DNA from: an uncultured Bacteroides sp.
Lineage (GTDB): Bacteria; Bacteroidota; Bacteroidia; Bacteroidales; Bacteroidaceae
NCBI RefSeq assembly: GCF_910585845.1
Contig: NZ_CAJUHF010000005.1
Location: 1-64,000 of the forward strand
Reading direction: 5' to 3'
DNA length: 64,000 nt
This document shows, one piece after another, positions 34,707 through 42,838 of this stretch (positions are counted from its first letter, which is position 1; every line of letters starts with the position of its first letter). The notes under the pieces were generated by a model. It was not told where the DNA came from. It searched no databases and was given only the letters and a program-made list of their open reading frames with translations. The position numbers and the translations under genes are program-made.

Positions 34707-35584
34707 TATTCCGCTGTCATTTTAAGTTTTTCAATCTCAGTATAAACTCTTCTCAAACCACCGCGTGTCTTCCGTACAATCTGGGCTATATCAGCACCTG
34801 CTGGGGCATTTACCTTGGCCACAATACGTGCCTGGTTGTTCAAGAACTGTTCGCGCTCCTTGCCATCATCCGGAGTCACCTTGCTGTAACGGTCACCATA
34901 ACGGCTCAACATTTCGGTATAGCCCACCTTCTTACATTCTATGGACCGGTTGATTTTCTCTTTCAATCCGTCTGCCCCCATCATATACCAGGCGCAGCAG
35001 CGCTCAGTGGCATTCCACAAGGCCTTCAGTTCAAGGAAAGCTTCATACTGCAGGTCGCCTGCTTCATCGAGGATGATAAGCGGGGTTTCCATAGAACGGA
35101 GGTAATATACCAGGTCTTCATACACATCAGAATACTTTCCCTTACTGTCCACACCAAACTCTGCAGCAATCTTGCGTACCAGCTTCAATTTGGTCTTTAC
35201 CTGCGAGCAGTCGATATAAACGGCATTCTTGTGGCTCTGCACATAACAACGTGCCGTGAAAGTCTTGCCGATATTGGGCATGTCGCACAAGATACCCGAC
35301 AGGCTGGACTGCTGTGAAAACTCCAGCTGGGCTGTGATATATTCAAATGTCGGGGTCTTGGCTGCTTTCCATTCCATTTCACCACGGAGGTTTACCCCTA
35401 ATTTGCGGGCAATGCTTATCCAGTTGGCATCGCTCAGGGCTTTGTCTGTCTGTCCGTTTTTGATTGCACTGTACACAGACGTACTGATGCCCAAAGAGGC
35501 AGCATGCTTGGCATCACTGGGATAGTTCACACGGTTGCCGGCTATCGCTACTATAATCTTCTGTTTTTGCGCTTCTGTAATCAT
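34706..35584 (-). CDS. MuB-like transposition ATPase
   Basis: A 292-residue protein. Residues 1-65 contain a helix-turn-helix (HAASLGISTSVYSAIKNG). A Walker A motif, CDMPNIGKTFTA, is at about residue 100 and Walker B, PLIILDEAGDLQ, at about residue 160. This is the AAA+ fold of MuB/IstB/TnsC-type target-selection ATPases. In Mu, MuB binds target DNA, stimulates the transposase and blocks insertion into the phage itself. It starts 38 bases after the transposase stop. Confidence 0.88.
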   Translation of the reverse strand: MITEAQKQKIIVAIAGNRVNYPSDAKHAASLGISTSVYSAIKNGQTDKALSDANWISIARKLGVNLRGEMEWKAAKTPTFEYITAQLEFSQQSSLSGILCDMPNIGKTFTARCYVQSHKNAVYIDCSQVKTKLKLVRKIAAEFGVDSKGKYSDVYEDLVYYLRSMETPLIILDEAGDLQYEAFLELKALWNATERCCAWYMMGADGLKEKINRSIECKKVGYTEMLSRYGDRYSKVTPDDGKEREQFLNNQARIVAKVNAPAGADIAQIVRKTRGGLRRVYTEIEKLKMTAE

Positions 35585-35622
35585 AATTCTAACGCTGTTT
35601 TAATGTTGTTCTAATTCTGTTC

Positions 35623-37668
35623 TTACATATCACTGATGGCTCTCATTGCCTCGCTTATTCCGGAGTGCCATTCATAATCAGATTCCGGATCTGCCGACAA
35701 ATCGGCTGGCAAATCATCGGATAGTTCCACCGGGGGAAGTTCCAGTTCCTCTTCCGGATCATCCGTTGGCTGATCGGGTGTACCGGTGCCCACCTTGCCG
35801 ATGGCGTGGTCATTGAGGTATTTGCCGAAATGACTTACAATCTTAGCCTGCTCTGTATAGGCTACCCGGTCTTCTTCGGTCTGTTCTGCCATCACCCGGT
35901 TGTAAGTCACTACCGGACGAACCTTGTCAAGGTAGCGGTCGTTCTGGTACAGGAAGACATCCGTAGGCTTGCCCTCTTCATCCGGCAGATAGTAAGCCGT
36001 CACCTTGCGGTTGTTTGGTTCCAGCTGCTCCAGCACTTCCGGACCGCTCAGCCACCAGTCCGCATTTGCCACACGTACTGTGGAATTTCTACGAATACTG
36101 GTATCTACCTTTTCTCCGATATATCTGCTCAAGGTCAGTTTATCAAGCGGTCGAAGGGTCGGATTGATTTTGGCTACGAGCACATCCCAACGGGTCATTC
36201 CGGGATATTTCTTTTGATTGGGGTGAAGCGTATTGTTCCATTCTTCACAATCGCGACGGTCATCCGCCACAAGCTCTTCAAACGTATAATACTTTCTGTC
36301 TTCCCAGGTGTGGTTGCTGCTGTCGCTCACTTTCTTCTGGTCCACCCGCCGTGCACCCTTACCATACCAGCGGCCAATGCCTTCATGGTTCTTATGTGCT
36401 ATGGTTGTCTTGAACACACCGTTCAGAACTTCAGAATATTTCTCCTGTGAATTCTGTGGAGCACAGAAATGCACAAACTTAAATACCTCACCTGCCTTCA
36501 GAAATCCTCCTTTATACTTGCTCATCAAGTGCTGCTCCACCTCAATACCGGCTGGAATACCCCATCCGTTGCGTTCGATGAGCCGGAACATATCACGGAA
36601 ACAGTCCACTACCAAGGCATCATCCTTATCCCGTCCGTAGGCCAGCCCGATACGGCACTGGCTCACCACATCATAGGCATAATAGGCATGCACATACTCG
36701 CCGCCTTTCATCCGACGCGGCAAATCCACGTCATCCATCGTAATTTGTGACAAAGAGAACTCACCACCATGGCGGTGCATGTGCGGCATTTGCTCATGAT
36801 AGAATTCCATACGCCCACGCAAGGCTTTCTCTATCAGCAGCTGGTTTGCCGGGTTGTTCAGAATGTTCCGGATAGTGCTTTCGCTCAGTTCTTTCGGTTC
36901 CCCGTTCTTATCCGTAAAGTTTTCCGGATTGAATATCTCTCCTGTTTCCAGATCCCATACTTCCAGCTCACCGCATACAAACGACAGATACATTTCATGC
37001 ACATCACTGCCGTATGGTTGGTTGGGAAGTACTTTCAAACTCATCACCAGGCGTTCGTCCATATGAGTTACCTTCCGTTTGTTCTGGTTGCCGAATTTTC
37101 CGGTTATCAGACATTCGTAACCATACTGCTTGTATTCGTTCACTTTCTTGCGGAAACGCAGGGTACTGGCAGGAAGGTCATGACCAAAGTCTTTGCGTAA
37201 GGTCTCGATGGTAGTGGCCATCATGTCCCAGTTATATTTTTCACCCATCAGTTTGCGGTAATCATTGCTTCTGTTATAAAGCTTGATACAAGTATTCAGA
37301 ACTGAAGCATTCACCGCATATTTCCGGGCAAGTTCGTCTGTAGCTCTGTTGCTGGAAGAATGGGAGGCCCAATCCAAGAAATAAGCTACTGCAGCCTGAT
37401 CCAGCACATAGTTTGATAGTATCCAGTGGCGGAGTGCCTGCTCAGTTCCACCGGGGTTATCTTCCTTCACCCGCTCCAGACACTCGGTAGGCAGACTATT
37501 GAGGGCGACCAACGCGCAATTTCCAGCAGCACCTCCACCACGGCGCACCACCTTGATACGGCCACGGTTCACCCAATTGTCATAACAGGACTTGGTGATA
37601 TAGCCTTTATCTATGAGCTCGCGTGCAGAAATACACTGTATGTTACCGTAATACACCAACATAGCCAC
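35623..37668 (-). CDS. MuA-like DDE transposase
   Basis: A 681-residue transposase. Residues 10-65 hold an N-terminal helix-turn-helix (ISARELIDKGYITKS). The RNase H-like core starts at about residue 300, with Asp in ITMDDVDLP (312-313) and Glu in SQEKYSEVLNG (409-413). The second catalytic position appears to be an acidic residue in PAGIEVEQHL (376-378), that is Glu where MuA has Asp. It integrates the phage and replicates it by transposition. C-terminal residues 640-681 are acidic and may contact the MuB-like ATPase. It is the third gene of the leftward early unit after the small genes. Confidence 0.88.
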   Translation of the reverse strand: MAMLVYYGNIQCISARELIDKGYITKSCYDNWVNRGRIKVVRRGGGAAGNCALVALNSLPTECLERVKEDNPGGTEQALRHWILSNYVLDQAAVAYFLDWASHSSSNRATDELARKYAVNASVLNTCIKLYNRSNDYRKLMGEKYNWDMMATTIETLRKDFGHDLPASTLRFRKKVNEYKQYGYECLITGKFGNQNKRKVTHMDERLVMSLKVLPNQPYGSDVHEMYLSFVCGELEVWDLETGEIFNPENFTDKNGEPKELSESTIRNILNNPANQLLIEKALRGRMEFYHEQMPHMHRHGGEFSLSQITMDDVDLPRRMKGGEYVHAYYAYDVVSQCRIGLAYGRDKDDALVVDCFRDMFRLIERNGWGIPAGIEVEQHLMSKYKGGFLKAGEVFKFVHFCAPQNSQEKYSEVLNGVFKTTIAHKNHEGIGRWYGKGARRVDQKKVSDSSNHTWEDRKYYTFEELVADDRRDCEEWNNTLHPNQKKYPGMTRWDVLVAKINPTLRPLDKLTLSRYIGEKVDTSIRRNSTVRVANADWWLSGPEVLEQLEPNNRKVTAYYLPDEEGKPTDVFLYQNDRYLDKVRPVVTYNRVMAEQTEEDRVAYTEQAKIVSHFGKYLNDHAIGKVGTGTPDQPTDDPEEELELPPVELSDDLPADLSADPESDYEWHSGISEAMRAISDM

Positions 37669-37671
37669 CTC

Positions 37672-38046
37672 CTATCTCAATGCCGATGCAAACGCTTGGA
37701 TTTGGTTAATATCAGCAACCATCACATGCTCGTAAGTCTTCACCGTTTCCCCCTTGAAAATTACCTGCCCACTGCCGTCTTTACGGTCAAGCTCTATTAA
37801 GGCACCGTTCGGACAGTACTGATGCATCACATTGTCATAATCATGGAAAGTCTCTATTTCCGGAATAACAACCATCACAATACCGCCACGATCCATGGCC
37901 AACTTACGAATCTTTGCAGAAAGTTCGGAGTTGCCACGACGGTCATCAAACCGGATAGCGTTATAAACAGTCTTCTCTGTCACGTTGAGCGCCTTTGCGA
38001 TAAAGTCGCGGTCAGCTTTCGTAATGTGAATGTACCTCTTGTTCAT
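37672..38046 (-). CDS. HTH early regulator (Ner-like candidate)
   Basis: A 124-residue protein starting MNKRYIHITKADRDFI. Residues 8-55 form a helix-turn-helix with DFIAKALNVTEKTVYNAI and a basic flank. The rest is an α/β domain of unknown type, ending in QIQAFASALR. In Mu, the small Ner repressor sits at this place, directly upstream of the transposase. The four-base gap to the transposase gene supports co-expression. Confidence 0.6.
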   Translation of the reverse strand: MNKRYIHITKADRDFIAKALNVTEKTVYNAIRFDDRRGNSELSAKIRKLAMDRGGIVMVVIPEIETFHDYDNVMHQYCPNGALIELDRKDGSGQVIFKGETVKTYEHVMVADINQIQAFASALR

Positions 38047-38072
38047 ATCTCACTTATTTTAATGATTAATAT

Positions 38073-38121
38073 TGGAGGGAGTCCGGGGAATCGAACCCCA
38101 GCGCAAGAACCATGCACTCCC
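38073..38121 (-). ncRNA. tRNA-like acceptor/T-arm minihelix ending in CCA
   Basis: On the minus strand the T-arm is TGGGG-TTCGATT-CCCCG with the standard 7-base T loop. It is followed by GACTCCC, then T (discriminator) and CCA. The 5' side GGGAGT pairs with ACTCCC over 6 bp. There is no D-arm or normal anticodon arm: only about 14 bases lie between acceptor and T-arm, with a possible 3-bp mini stem. It could be cut out of the early transcript by RNase P and Z. A full tRNA cannot be folded from this position. Confidence 0.6.
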
Positions 38122-38189
38122 GTGTGTCTTTCCACACCGTCACCCGTCTCTTAACGCCTTCCGGGTTGTCACGCTGGGTTATCCTGAAT

Positions 38190-38582
38190 CTATTTGCCTT
38201 GTTCCTCTATCATCGAAAGGACAATCTTTCTGTCTTCATCCCAAAGCGGAAGCCCCAATTCGATGGTCCGTTTCACCACTTCCACCTCACCGGCCAGCCT
38301 TACCGCTTCTTTGCGGAAATCGGTATCGTCATACGCATGTGCCTTGCCAATCAGAAAGTCGGTCAGGCTGTCGATAACTTCCTTTTGACGTTCACATTTC
38401 ATTTCATAGTTCAGCACTCGTACATGAACATCGCGGATAATCCGGCTGTCCCCATGTTTCTTGAAATCTTTGCAGAACTCATCCTTGTTCATCGAAGTGT
38501 TCAGATAAACCGCACAGATGTAATCAAAATCCTCTACTGTAGGGGTTATCCCCGTCCGTTCCATAAATTCTTGCTGTGTCAT
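38190..38582 (-). CDS. Early phage protein, helical, unknown
   Basis: A 130-residue protein starting MTQQEFMERTGITPTV, in the leftward early unit before the Ner-like gene. Its N-terminus carries an HTH-like pattern and a YICAVYLNTSMNKDEFC segment; the centre is charged and helical. It is likely a small regulator or structural adaptor. No family is recognised. Confidence 0.55.
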   Translation of the reverse strand: MTQQEFMERTGITPTVEDFDYICAVYLNTSMNKDEFCKDFKKHGDSRIIRDVHVRVLNYEMKCERQKEVIDSLTDFLIGKAHAYDDTDFRKEAVRLAGEVEVVKRTIELGLPLWDEDRKIVLSMIEEQGK

Positions 38583-38603
38583 AAACTCACTTATTTTATT
38601 GTA

Positions 38604-38819
38604 TTACTCTGCATCTTCAATTTTGAAAGAAAAGCACTTATCCGCCAATACTCTTTTTACAAAGTCTAAGTCGTATCTATCAGCCGAAAAGAAAACTGCC
38701 TGATAATCTACACTGGGATAAGCCTTGATTGCTGTTGTATCTACCATCTTCTTGACCAGCCCGTAAAGAGTTTCGGCGGTCTCAGCTGTTGCTTGGGCTA
38801 TAATTACTTTTGCTTTCAT
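38604..38819 (-). CDS. First gene of the early unit, small protein
   Basis: A 71-residue protein starting MKAKVIIAQATAETAE and the first gene after the early promoter. It looks like a small α/β or ferredoxin-like fold (VIIAQATAETAETLYG, then AVFFSADRYDLDFVKRVL). The function is not known. The gap to the next gene is 22 bases. Confidence 0.5.
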   Translation of the reverse strand: MKAKVIIAQATAETAETLYGLVKKMVDTTAIKAYPSVDYQAVFFSADRYDLDFVKRVLADKCFSFKIEDAE

Positions 38820-38861
38820 TTTCTTTAATCCTTAAAATTCGCTAATCACACGCCTTTTTTG

Positions 38862-38904
38862 TATATTTGGCGCGGTGTTCCTTTTTGAACACGCTGCAAA
38901 TATA
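38862..38904. promoter_or_regulatory. Face-to-face early and repressor promoters with operator
   Basis: A plus-strand -7 box TATATTTG lies at 38862-38869, facing the repressor gene. A minus-strand box (plus-strand CAAATATA) lies at 38897-38904, facing the leftward early genes. Between them the inverted repeat gtgttc-N6-gaacac (38875-38880 and 38887-38892) is the obvious repressor operator. The two transcripts overlap by about 30 bases. Confidence 0.65.
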
Positions 38905-38952
38905 TAGAATATTTTCGACACCAAAAAGTTTTATGTAGATAATTTACGATTT

Positions 38953-39360
38953 ATGGCGAACATTTCCGACAGGATTGCAATCCTAATTAAAGAAAAAGGT
39001 ATCAGTACAAGGGCGCTTGAACAAGCTATTGGGTGCTCAAATGGAGTAATTTCAAGATGCATTAGCAAAGGGACAGATATATCAAGTTTATGGGTGTCGA
39101 AAATTATCGAAATACATAATGATATAAACCCTACCTGGTTACTTACAGGGAAAGGTGATATTTACTATAATACATCATCTACAACAACACAAACAACCGA
39201 ACTCTCCTCTCTCCTTGCCTTAATTCGCGAAAAAGAAGAAATCATCAGGGAACAAGATAGAGAAATCGGACGCTTAGAGGAACGAATCCGGCAAATGACA
39301 ATCGAAAAGGAAAAACATGTATCGGATGCGTCCATTTCCGGTACTGCAAATGTCGGGTAG
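38953..39360 (+). CDS. Prophage repressor (XRE/Cro-CI type HTH)
   Basis: A 135-residue protein divergent from the early block. Residues about 5-60 form an XRE-type helix-turn-helix (STRALEQAIGCSNGVISR). Residues about 85-115 are a coiled coil rich in Glu and Arg (EKEEIIREQDREIGRLEE) that probably dimerises the protein. It would hold the prophage silent by binding the operator between the two promoters upstream. No protease-like domain for RecA-stimulated self-cleavage is visible, so release from repression may work in a different way. Confidence 0.8.
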   Translation: MANISDRIAILIKEKGISTRALEQAIGCSNGVISRCISKGTDISSLWVSKIIEIHNDINPTWLLTGKGDIYYNTSSTTTQTTELSSLLALIREKEEIIREQDREIGRLEERIRQMTIEKEKHVSDASISGTANVG

Positions 39361-39619
39361 GCGGATTTACTGTTACCATACACCGGTGATGGGAAACGAA
39401 GCGTACCCCCTATCACCCCCCATGATGTCCCCCTCCCAAGCAATCCCCCTCCCCTACCTTCATATATGGGTATAAAAACACTGATATTTGGGCATTTAAA
39501 AACTAAAGCGTGAAAAATGATAGGTTTTTAGGGGGGGGCTATTAAATAAAAAACAAGGGGTATTTTTAAAATTATAGTATTTTAGTACGTCTGTATCGCA
39601 CACCGCCAAAACCCTATTT

Positions 39620-39676
39620 TGAATGTCCAGTTCTATAAAAGTGAATGTCCACTTTTAATGCCCACCTGAATGTCCA
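39620..39676 (+). repeat. Three direct TGAATGTCCA repeats at the presumed phage end
   Basis: TGAATGTCCA occurs at 39620-39629, 39642-39651 and 39667-39676, with spacings of 22 and 25 bases. A weaker copy (TTAATGCCCA) overlaps 39655-39664. Mu-type ends carry several transposase sites with such spacing, so these are likely transposase-binding sites near the phage terminus. The rest of the gap from 39361 is AT-rich with G and C runs and has no credible gene. Confidence 0.5.
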
Positions 39677-39710
39677 GCATCAAAAAAGACCGATTTAAAG
39701 CACAAAAAAA

Positions 39711-39730
39711 GGGAGGTATAACCACCTCCC
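39711..39730 (-). terminator. Terminator of the small gene at 39779
   Basis: gggaggt and acctccc pair over 7 bp around a 6-base loop, followed on the minus strand by seven T (39704-39710). It ends the leftward transcript from 40.04 kb and may mark the host side of the prophage end. Confidence 0.65.
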
Positions 39731-39778
39731 CACACCGGATCATTCTAAAGCCATTTTTATTGCGTTTTTGGCCGCTTA

Positions 39779-40021
39779 TTATTCGTCTGACACATTTCCA
39801 CTACGCCCGCAAGAAATGAGCGTAGATTGCTTTATTATAGCCTTTTTGGTGCATATAGTACCGTTTCCGGACAATCCTGCATGCAGCAAATAATTCTTCG
39901 TTGCACCCACCTGCTCAGCTGTAAAAACGGTATAAACCGCCGAAATGCTGCTGAAATACCAATCTTTCCGCTTTGTTCCTTCTATTCCGTGCGTCAAATG
40001 CACATGTATTACCTTTGCCAT
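39779..40021 (-). CDS. Small Bacteroides-type hypothetical protein
   Basis: An 80-residue protein starting MAKVIHVHLTHGIEGTKRKD. A -7 box (plus CAAATATA at 40040-40047) lies 18 bases before the start, and a terminator follows, so it is a single-gene unit. It has a basic centre, KRAIIKQSTLIS-like C-terminal part and one Cys near the end. I recognise it only as a kind of small protein frequent in Bacteroides genomes. It lies between the phage end repeats and the exbD terminator, so it may be host or phage accessory. The longer 90-residue reading from 40051 begins before the promoter box and is unlikely. Confidence 0.6.
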   Translation of the reverse strand: MAKVIHVHLTHGIEGTKRKDWYFSSISAVYTVFTAEQVGATKNYLLHAGLSGNGTICTKKAIIKQSTLISCGRSGNVSDE

Positions 40022-40397
40022 ACTAATAATATTTTGGCACAAATATACCAAATAACTATTATATGGAATAATTGAAGCAACATTATATCAAATAATCAAG
40101 CACAAAAAAAGCAGCCGCAGCTGCCATGCACTCCCCCACCCGAATCAACCATGTAAGCCCTATGTAAACCCAATTAAACCTATCTGCAAATCTGTATGCC
40201 TAAAAAGCACCTAAATGTAGCTGCAAATTAAACCCACGTAAACGTTTCGTTTTGCAGAGCCATCCACTCACATTTTGCACAACCTTTTGTATATCAATAG
40301 GTTTGATGCCTTTTTTCTCCCAACCCTCAATATACGTTTCGTTCTGTGCCCCATAAATCAGCCCCAAAACAACAAACTAAAAAGCATAAAAAAACAA

Positions 40398-40424
40398 AGG
40401 GTGTCCGTTTCAACGGACACCCTT
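40398..40424 (-). terminator. Terminator of the exbB-exbD unit
   Basis: aagggtgtccgtt and aacggacaccctt pair perfectly; the minus strand then runs into T-rich sequence (plus-strand A-run at 40388-40397). The stretch 40022-40397 upstream holds only the promoter of the small gene and AT-rich sequence. Confidence 0.8.
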
Positions 40425-40453
40425 CATTCTATTTAGATAATTCATTTAACTTC

Positions 40454-40918
40454 TTACTGACGAGACTGTGCAGAATAGTTAATCTTCAATGCATAAGCTT
40501 TACGAAGAGCTTCTTTGATATCTGTTACAATACCCATCTTCGTATCTTGATCCACCTTCAAAGATACAGTCATCTGCGGTTGGTCTTCTTCCTTCATACT
40601 GGCACGTTCACCAATAATGTAGTCTTGAATTTCAGCAACTTCAGCATAACTGTCATTCAATTGGATACGACTTTCATTACCCAGTTTCTTACGGAACTCG
40701 GCAGTAGGCTTTCCTACATAGATAAACGTAACCAAAGACTTCTTTTCCAGCTTTTCCAATTCAGTAGCTTGCGGAACCTTAAACTCAACCTTCAACGTTA
40801 CCTCACGCATAGTCGTTACAATCATAAAGAAGAACAACAGAGTGAAGATAAGGTCAGGCAGAGAAGAAGTATTCAATGCAGGCATCTCACGTTTTCCTGT
40901 CTTATTAAATTTTCCCAT
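40454..40918 (-). CDS. exbD: ExbD/TolR-family biopolymer transport protein
   Basis: A 154-residue inner-membrane protein with one N-terminal helix at about residues 20-38 (SLPDLIFTLLFFFMIVT). Asp22 within it corresponds to the essential membrane Asp of ExbD/TolR used in proton flow. The rest is a periplasmic domain. With ExbB and a second ExbD it powers TonB-dependent outer-membrane uptake, important in Bacteroides for glycan and cobalamin import. The start overlaps the previous stop by one base (TAATG). It is the last gene of the unit. Confidence 0.9.
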   Translation of the reverse strand: MGKFNKTGKREMPALNTSSLPDLIFTLLFFFMIVTTMREVTLKVEFKVPQATELEKLEKKSLVTFIYVGKPTAEFRKKLGNESRIQLNDSYAEVAEIQDYIIGERASMKEEDQPQMTVSLKVDQDTKMGIVTDIKEALRKAYALKINYSAQSRQ

Positions 40919-41511
40919 TACTTCTTTTCTCCGTACTTTTTAGGTTCTGCCTCAGAAATCTTCTGAGGATAAATTTCACGAACTGCTTTTTGTTGGTCTT
41001 CATCCAATGCAGCGTAATCTTTTCCCCACTTTTCCTGAGCTAATTCATCTCTCAACTCATTGTAAGCAGCTACCAGCTCGTTTTGAACGGCCAAATAGGC
41101 TTTATAGGACGAAGTACGGTCGCAACGCAAAGAAACTACATGCTTTTCCGTAACCTGTACAGCGCCAAAGAATTGAATTTCCTTTGTATGCTTTTCCGGT
41201 TTAGATTCATCATTATACGGGTTAGCAATGAATTCTTTTGCCATAGTTCTCAACTGATCTACGTTAACATATTCTCCATTAGCCATCAACTGGTCGTTCA
41301 TGTTCAGGAAAACAGTCATAACGTTACGCTCCTTGACTTTATCCGAATCATCCTTATGATCTTCTGTCTCAGGCGGCGGTGGCAAACGCCGAGCCAAACC
41401 ACGGTCCGTATCCATAGAAGTCGTAATCAAGAAGAAGATCAGCAACAAGAATGCGATATCCGCTGTTGAACTTGAGTTAACTTCAGGACATTTTCTTTTT
41501 CCTTTTGCCAT
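40918..41511 (-). CDS. exbD: Second ExbD/TolR-family protein
   Basis: A 197-residue protein with one N-terminal membrane helix (TADIAFLLLIFFLITTSM) holding the conserved Asp18. Its periplasmic part is longer than in the partner, with a Pro-rich linker (RLPPPPETEDH) and a charged C-terminus. Two different ExbD-like proteins side by side are common in Bacteroidetes. They probably form one hetero-complex with the ExbB upstream and the four-helix protein. Confidence 0.9.
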   Translation of the reverse strand: MAKGKRKCPEVNSSSTADIAFLLLIFFLITTSMDTDRGLARRLPPPPETEDHKDDSDKVKERNVMTVFLNMNDQLMANGEYVNVDQLRTMAKEFIANPYNDESKPEKHTKEIQFFGAVQVTEKHVVSLRCDRTSSYKAYLAVQNELVAAYNELRDELAQEKWGKDYAALDEDQQKAVREIYPQKISEAEPKKYGEKK

Positions 41512-41555
41512 TTTTCTTTTCTTTTTTAAAAGGTCTATTTACAAACCTTTAGTTG

Positions 41556-42029
41556 TTATGACAATTTTTTCTTAATAGCACCCAACATCATGCACACAAT
41601 GGCAACAACGAAGAGTGTATAAAGAGAATAAAGGAACATATCAGTTGCCTGTGCCCAAAAACCTACGTTATCGGAACGATCGTAACTGATAATTTCCAAC
41701 TTCTCGGGGCTACCCATAAACCATGTAATGGCAAGCACGATAATTGAACCGGCCAATACATAGAGAGAACCCATAGAAGCCTTCGGGTTACTAACCAAAA
41801 AGTGGAAGAAACTGATGACTGCAGATACTGAAACAATTGCAAAGAAAGCATAGTTCAAATAAAGTAAGGCATCAGTATAAGCAGGTTGCCACATTTCCGG
41901 ATCAACCCCCATCATTACTGCATCGCCTTGGGCGTCTCCACCGAAGAAGAACAGACCCAATACTACTATAATAGCAGCAAATAAGGCGTACAGTACATAG
42001 TATGATAATTTATAAGATAACTTAGCCAT
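41556..42029 (-). CDS. Four-helix membrane protein of the ExbBD unit
   Basis: A 157-residue protein with four hydrophobic segments, at about residues 10-28, 57-78, 86-105 and 128-150. It carries a Gly/Asp-rich periplasmic loop after the first helix. It lies between exbB (five bases) and the second exbD, so it is probably part of the same energy-transducing complex. Function is not known; no family beyond Bacteroidetes-conserved is recognised. Confidence 0.65.
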   Translation of the reverse strand: MAKLSYKLSYYVLYALFAAIIVVLGLFFFGGDAQGDAVMMGVDPEMWQPAYTDALLYLNYAFFAIVSVSAVISFFHFLVSNPKASMGSLYVLAGSIIVLAITWFMGSPEKLEIISYDRSDNVGFWAQATDMFLYSLYTLFVVAIVCMMLGAIKKKLS

Positions 42030-42034
42030 TTTGA

Positions 42035-42838
42035 TTATTTTTTGTATTTCAAGTTATATTTGATAACCATATCCAACAGAGAGATAGAAGAATCTTCCAT
42101 TTCGCTGGTCAAAGCTTCAATCTTAGACAGAATATAGTTGTAGAATACCTGCAGAACCAAAGCAGCGATCAAACCGAAGATAGTAGTAATCAAAGCGACT
42201 TTCATACCACCTGCTACAACCGTCGGAGAGATATCACCTACCTGTTGGATCTTATCGAATGCCTGCACCATACCGATTACAGTACCCATAAATCCCAAAG
42301 ACGGAGACATGGCGATAAACAGTGTGATCCAAGAGCAACCTTTTTCCAAGTAACCAGCTTGTACACCACCGTATGATACTACAGACTTTTCTACTACATC
42401 GATACCTTGATCAATTCTCATCAAGCCTTGATAGTAGATAGAAGCGATAGGACCTCTTGTGTTACGTGCGATGTCTTTAGCAGATTCAACGTCACCTTTC
42501 TCTAAAGCAGCTTCGATAGCAGCCATAAATTTCTTAGTATTGATTTCTGCCAAGCTCAAATAAATGATACGTTCGATACAGAATGCGAGACCGATAACCA
42601 ATGCGATAGCTACCAAACTCATGAAAGATGCAGTACCTTCAATAAACTTTGTTTTCAATTCTTTGTGAATACCGCCTTCTTCAGCATCTACAGTAGCAGG
42701 AGCAGCATTGTCAGCTACAGCTGCAGGAGCAGCTTGTTCTGTTTGTTCAGCTGCAGGAGCGTCTTGAGCCTGAGCAAGTTGAGTTGAGCCAAATGTCAAG
42801 GCTCCCATCACAGCAACAATTGCAAATAACTTTTTCAT
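42035..42838 (-). CDS. exbB: ExbB/TolQ/MotA-family proton channel protein
   Basis: A 267-residue protein that begins with a cleavable signal peptide (KKLFAIVAVMGALTFGSTQLAQAQ) and an Ala/Pro/Glu-rich linker, unlike the E. coli protein. Three membrane segments follow, at about residues 72-90, 165-190 and 205-235, with the family motif LGFMGTVIGMVQAF in the second. It forms the pentameric proton-driven motor with the ExbD proteins downstream. It is the first gene of the leftward unit. Confidence 0.88.
   Translation of the reverse strand: MKKLFAIVAVMGALTFGSTQLAQAQDAPAAEQTEQAAPAAVADNAAPATVDAEEGGIHKELKTKFIEGTASFMSLVAIALVIGLAFCIERIIYLSLAEINTKKFMAAIEAALEKGDVESAKDIARNTRGPIASIYYQGLMRIDQGIDVVEKSVVSYGGVQAGYLEKGCSWITLFIAMSPSLGFMGTVIGMVQAFDKIQQVGDISPTVVAGGMKVALITTIFGLIAALVLQVFYNYILSKIEALTSEMEDSSISLLDMVIKYNLKYKK

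Larger units (their letters stand above)
1..39702. mobile_element. Mu-like transposable prophage with a DGR (Hankyphage-type), left end outside window
   Basis: The region holds a MuA-like transposase, a MuB-like ATPase, a GemA-like protein, DUF3164-, DUF935- and DUF1320-like proteins, a MuF-like head protein, terminase, capsid, tape measure, tail and lysis genes, and a reverse transcriptase with matching template and variable repeats. This set is typical of transposable phages that replicate by transposition. Early genes run leftward from about 38.9 kb; structural genes form one rightward and one leftward block diverging at 20.3-20.5 kb. The right boundary is set only roughly, just past three TGAATGTCCA repeats and before a terminator at 39711. 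The other phage end lies left of base 1, so no target duplication can be checked. Resemblance to Hankyphage of Bacteroides is inferred from architecture. Confidence 0.88.

Noticed and set aside
38072..38377. Plus-strand frame across the minihelix
   Set aside because: Typical spurious frame produced by a tRNA-like T-arm; opposite to two real early genes.
39165..39443. Minus-strand frame opposite the repressor
   Set aside because: Antisense to a clear HTH/coiled-coil gene, no domain pattern.
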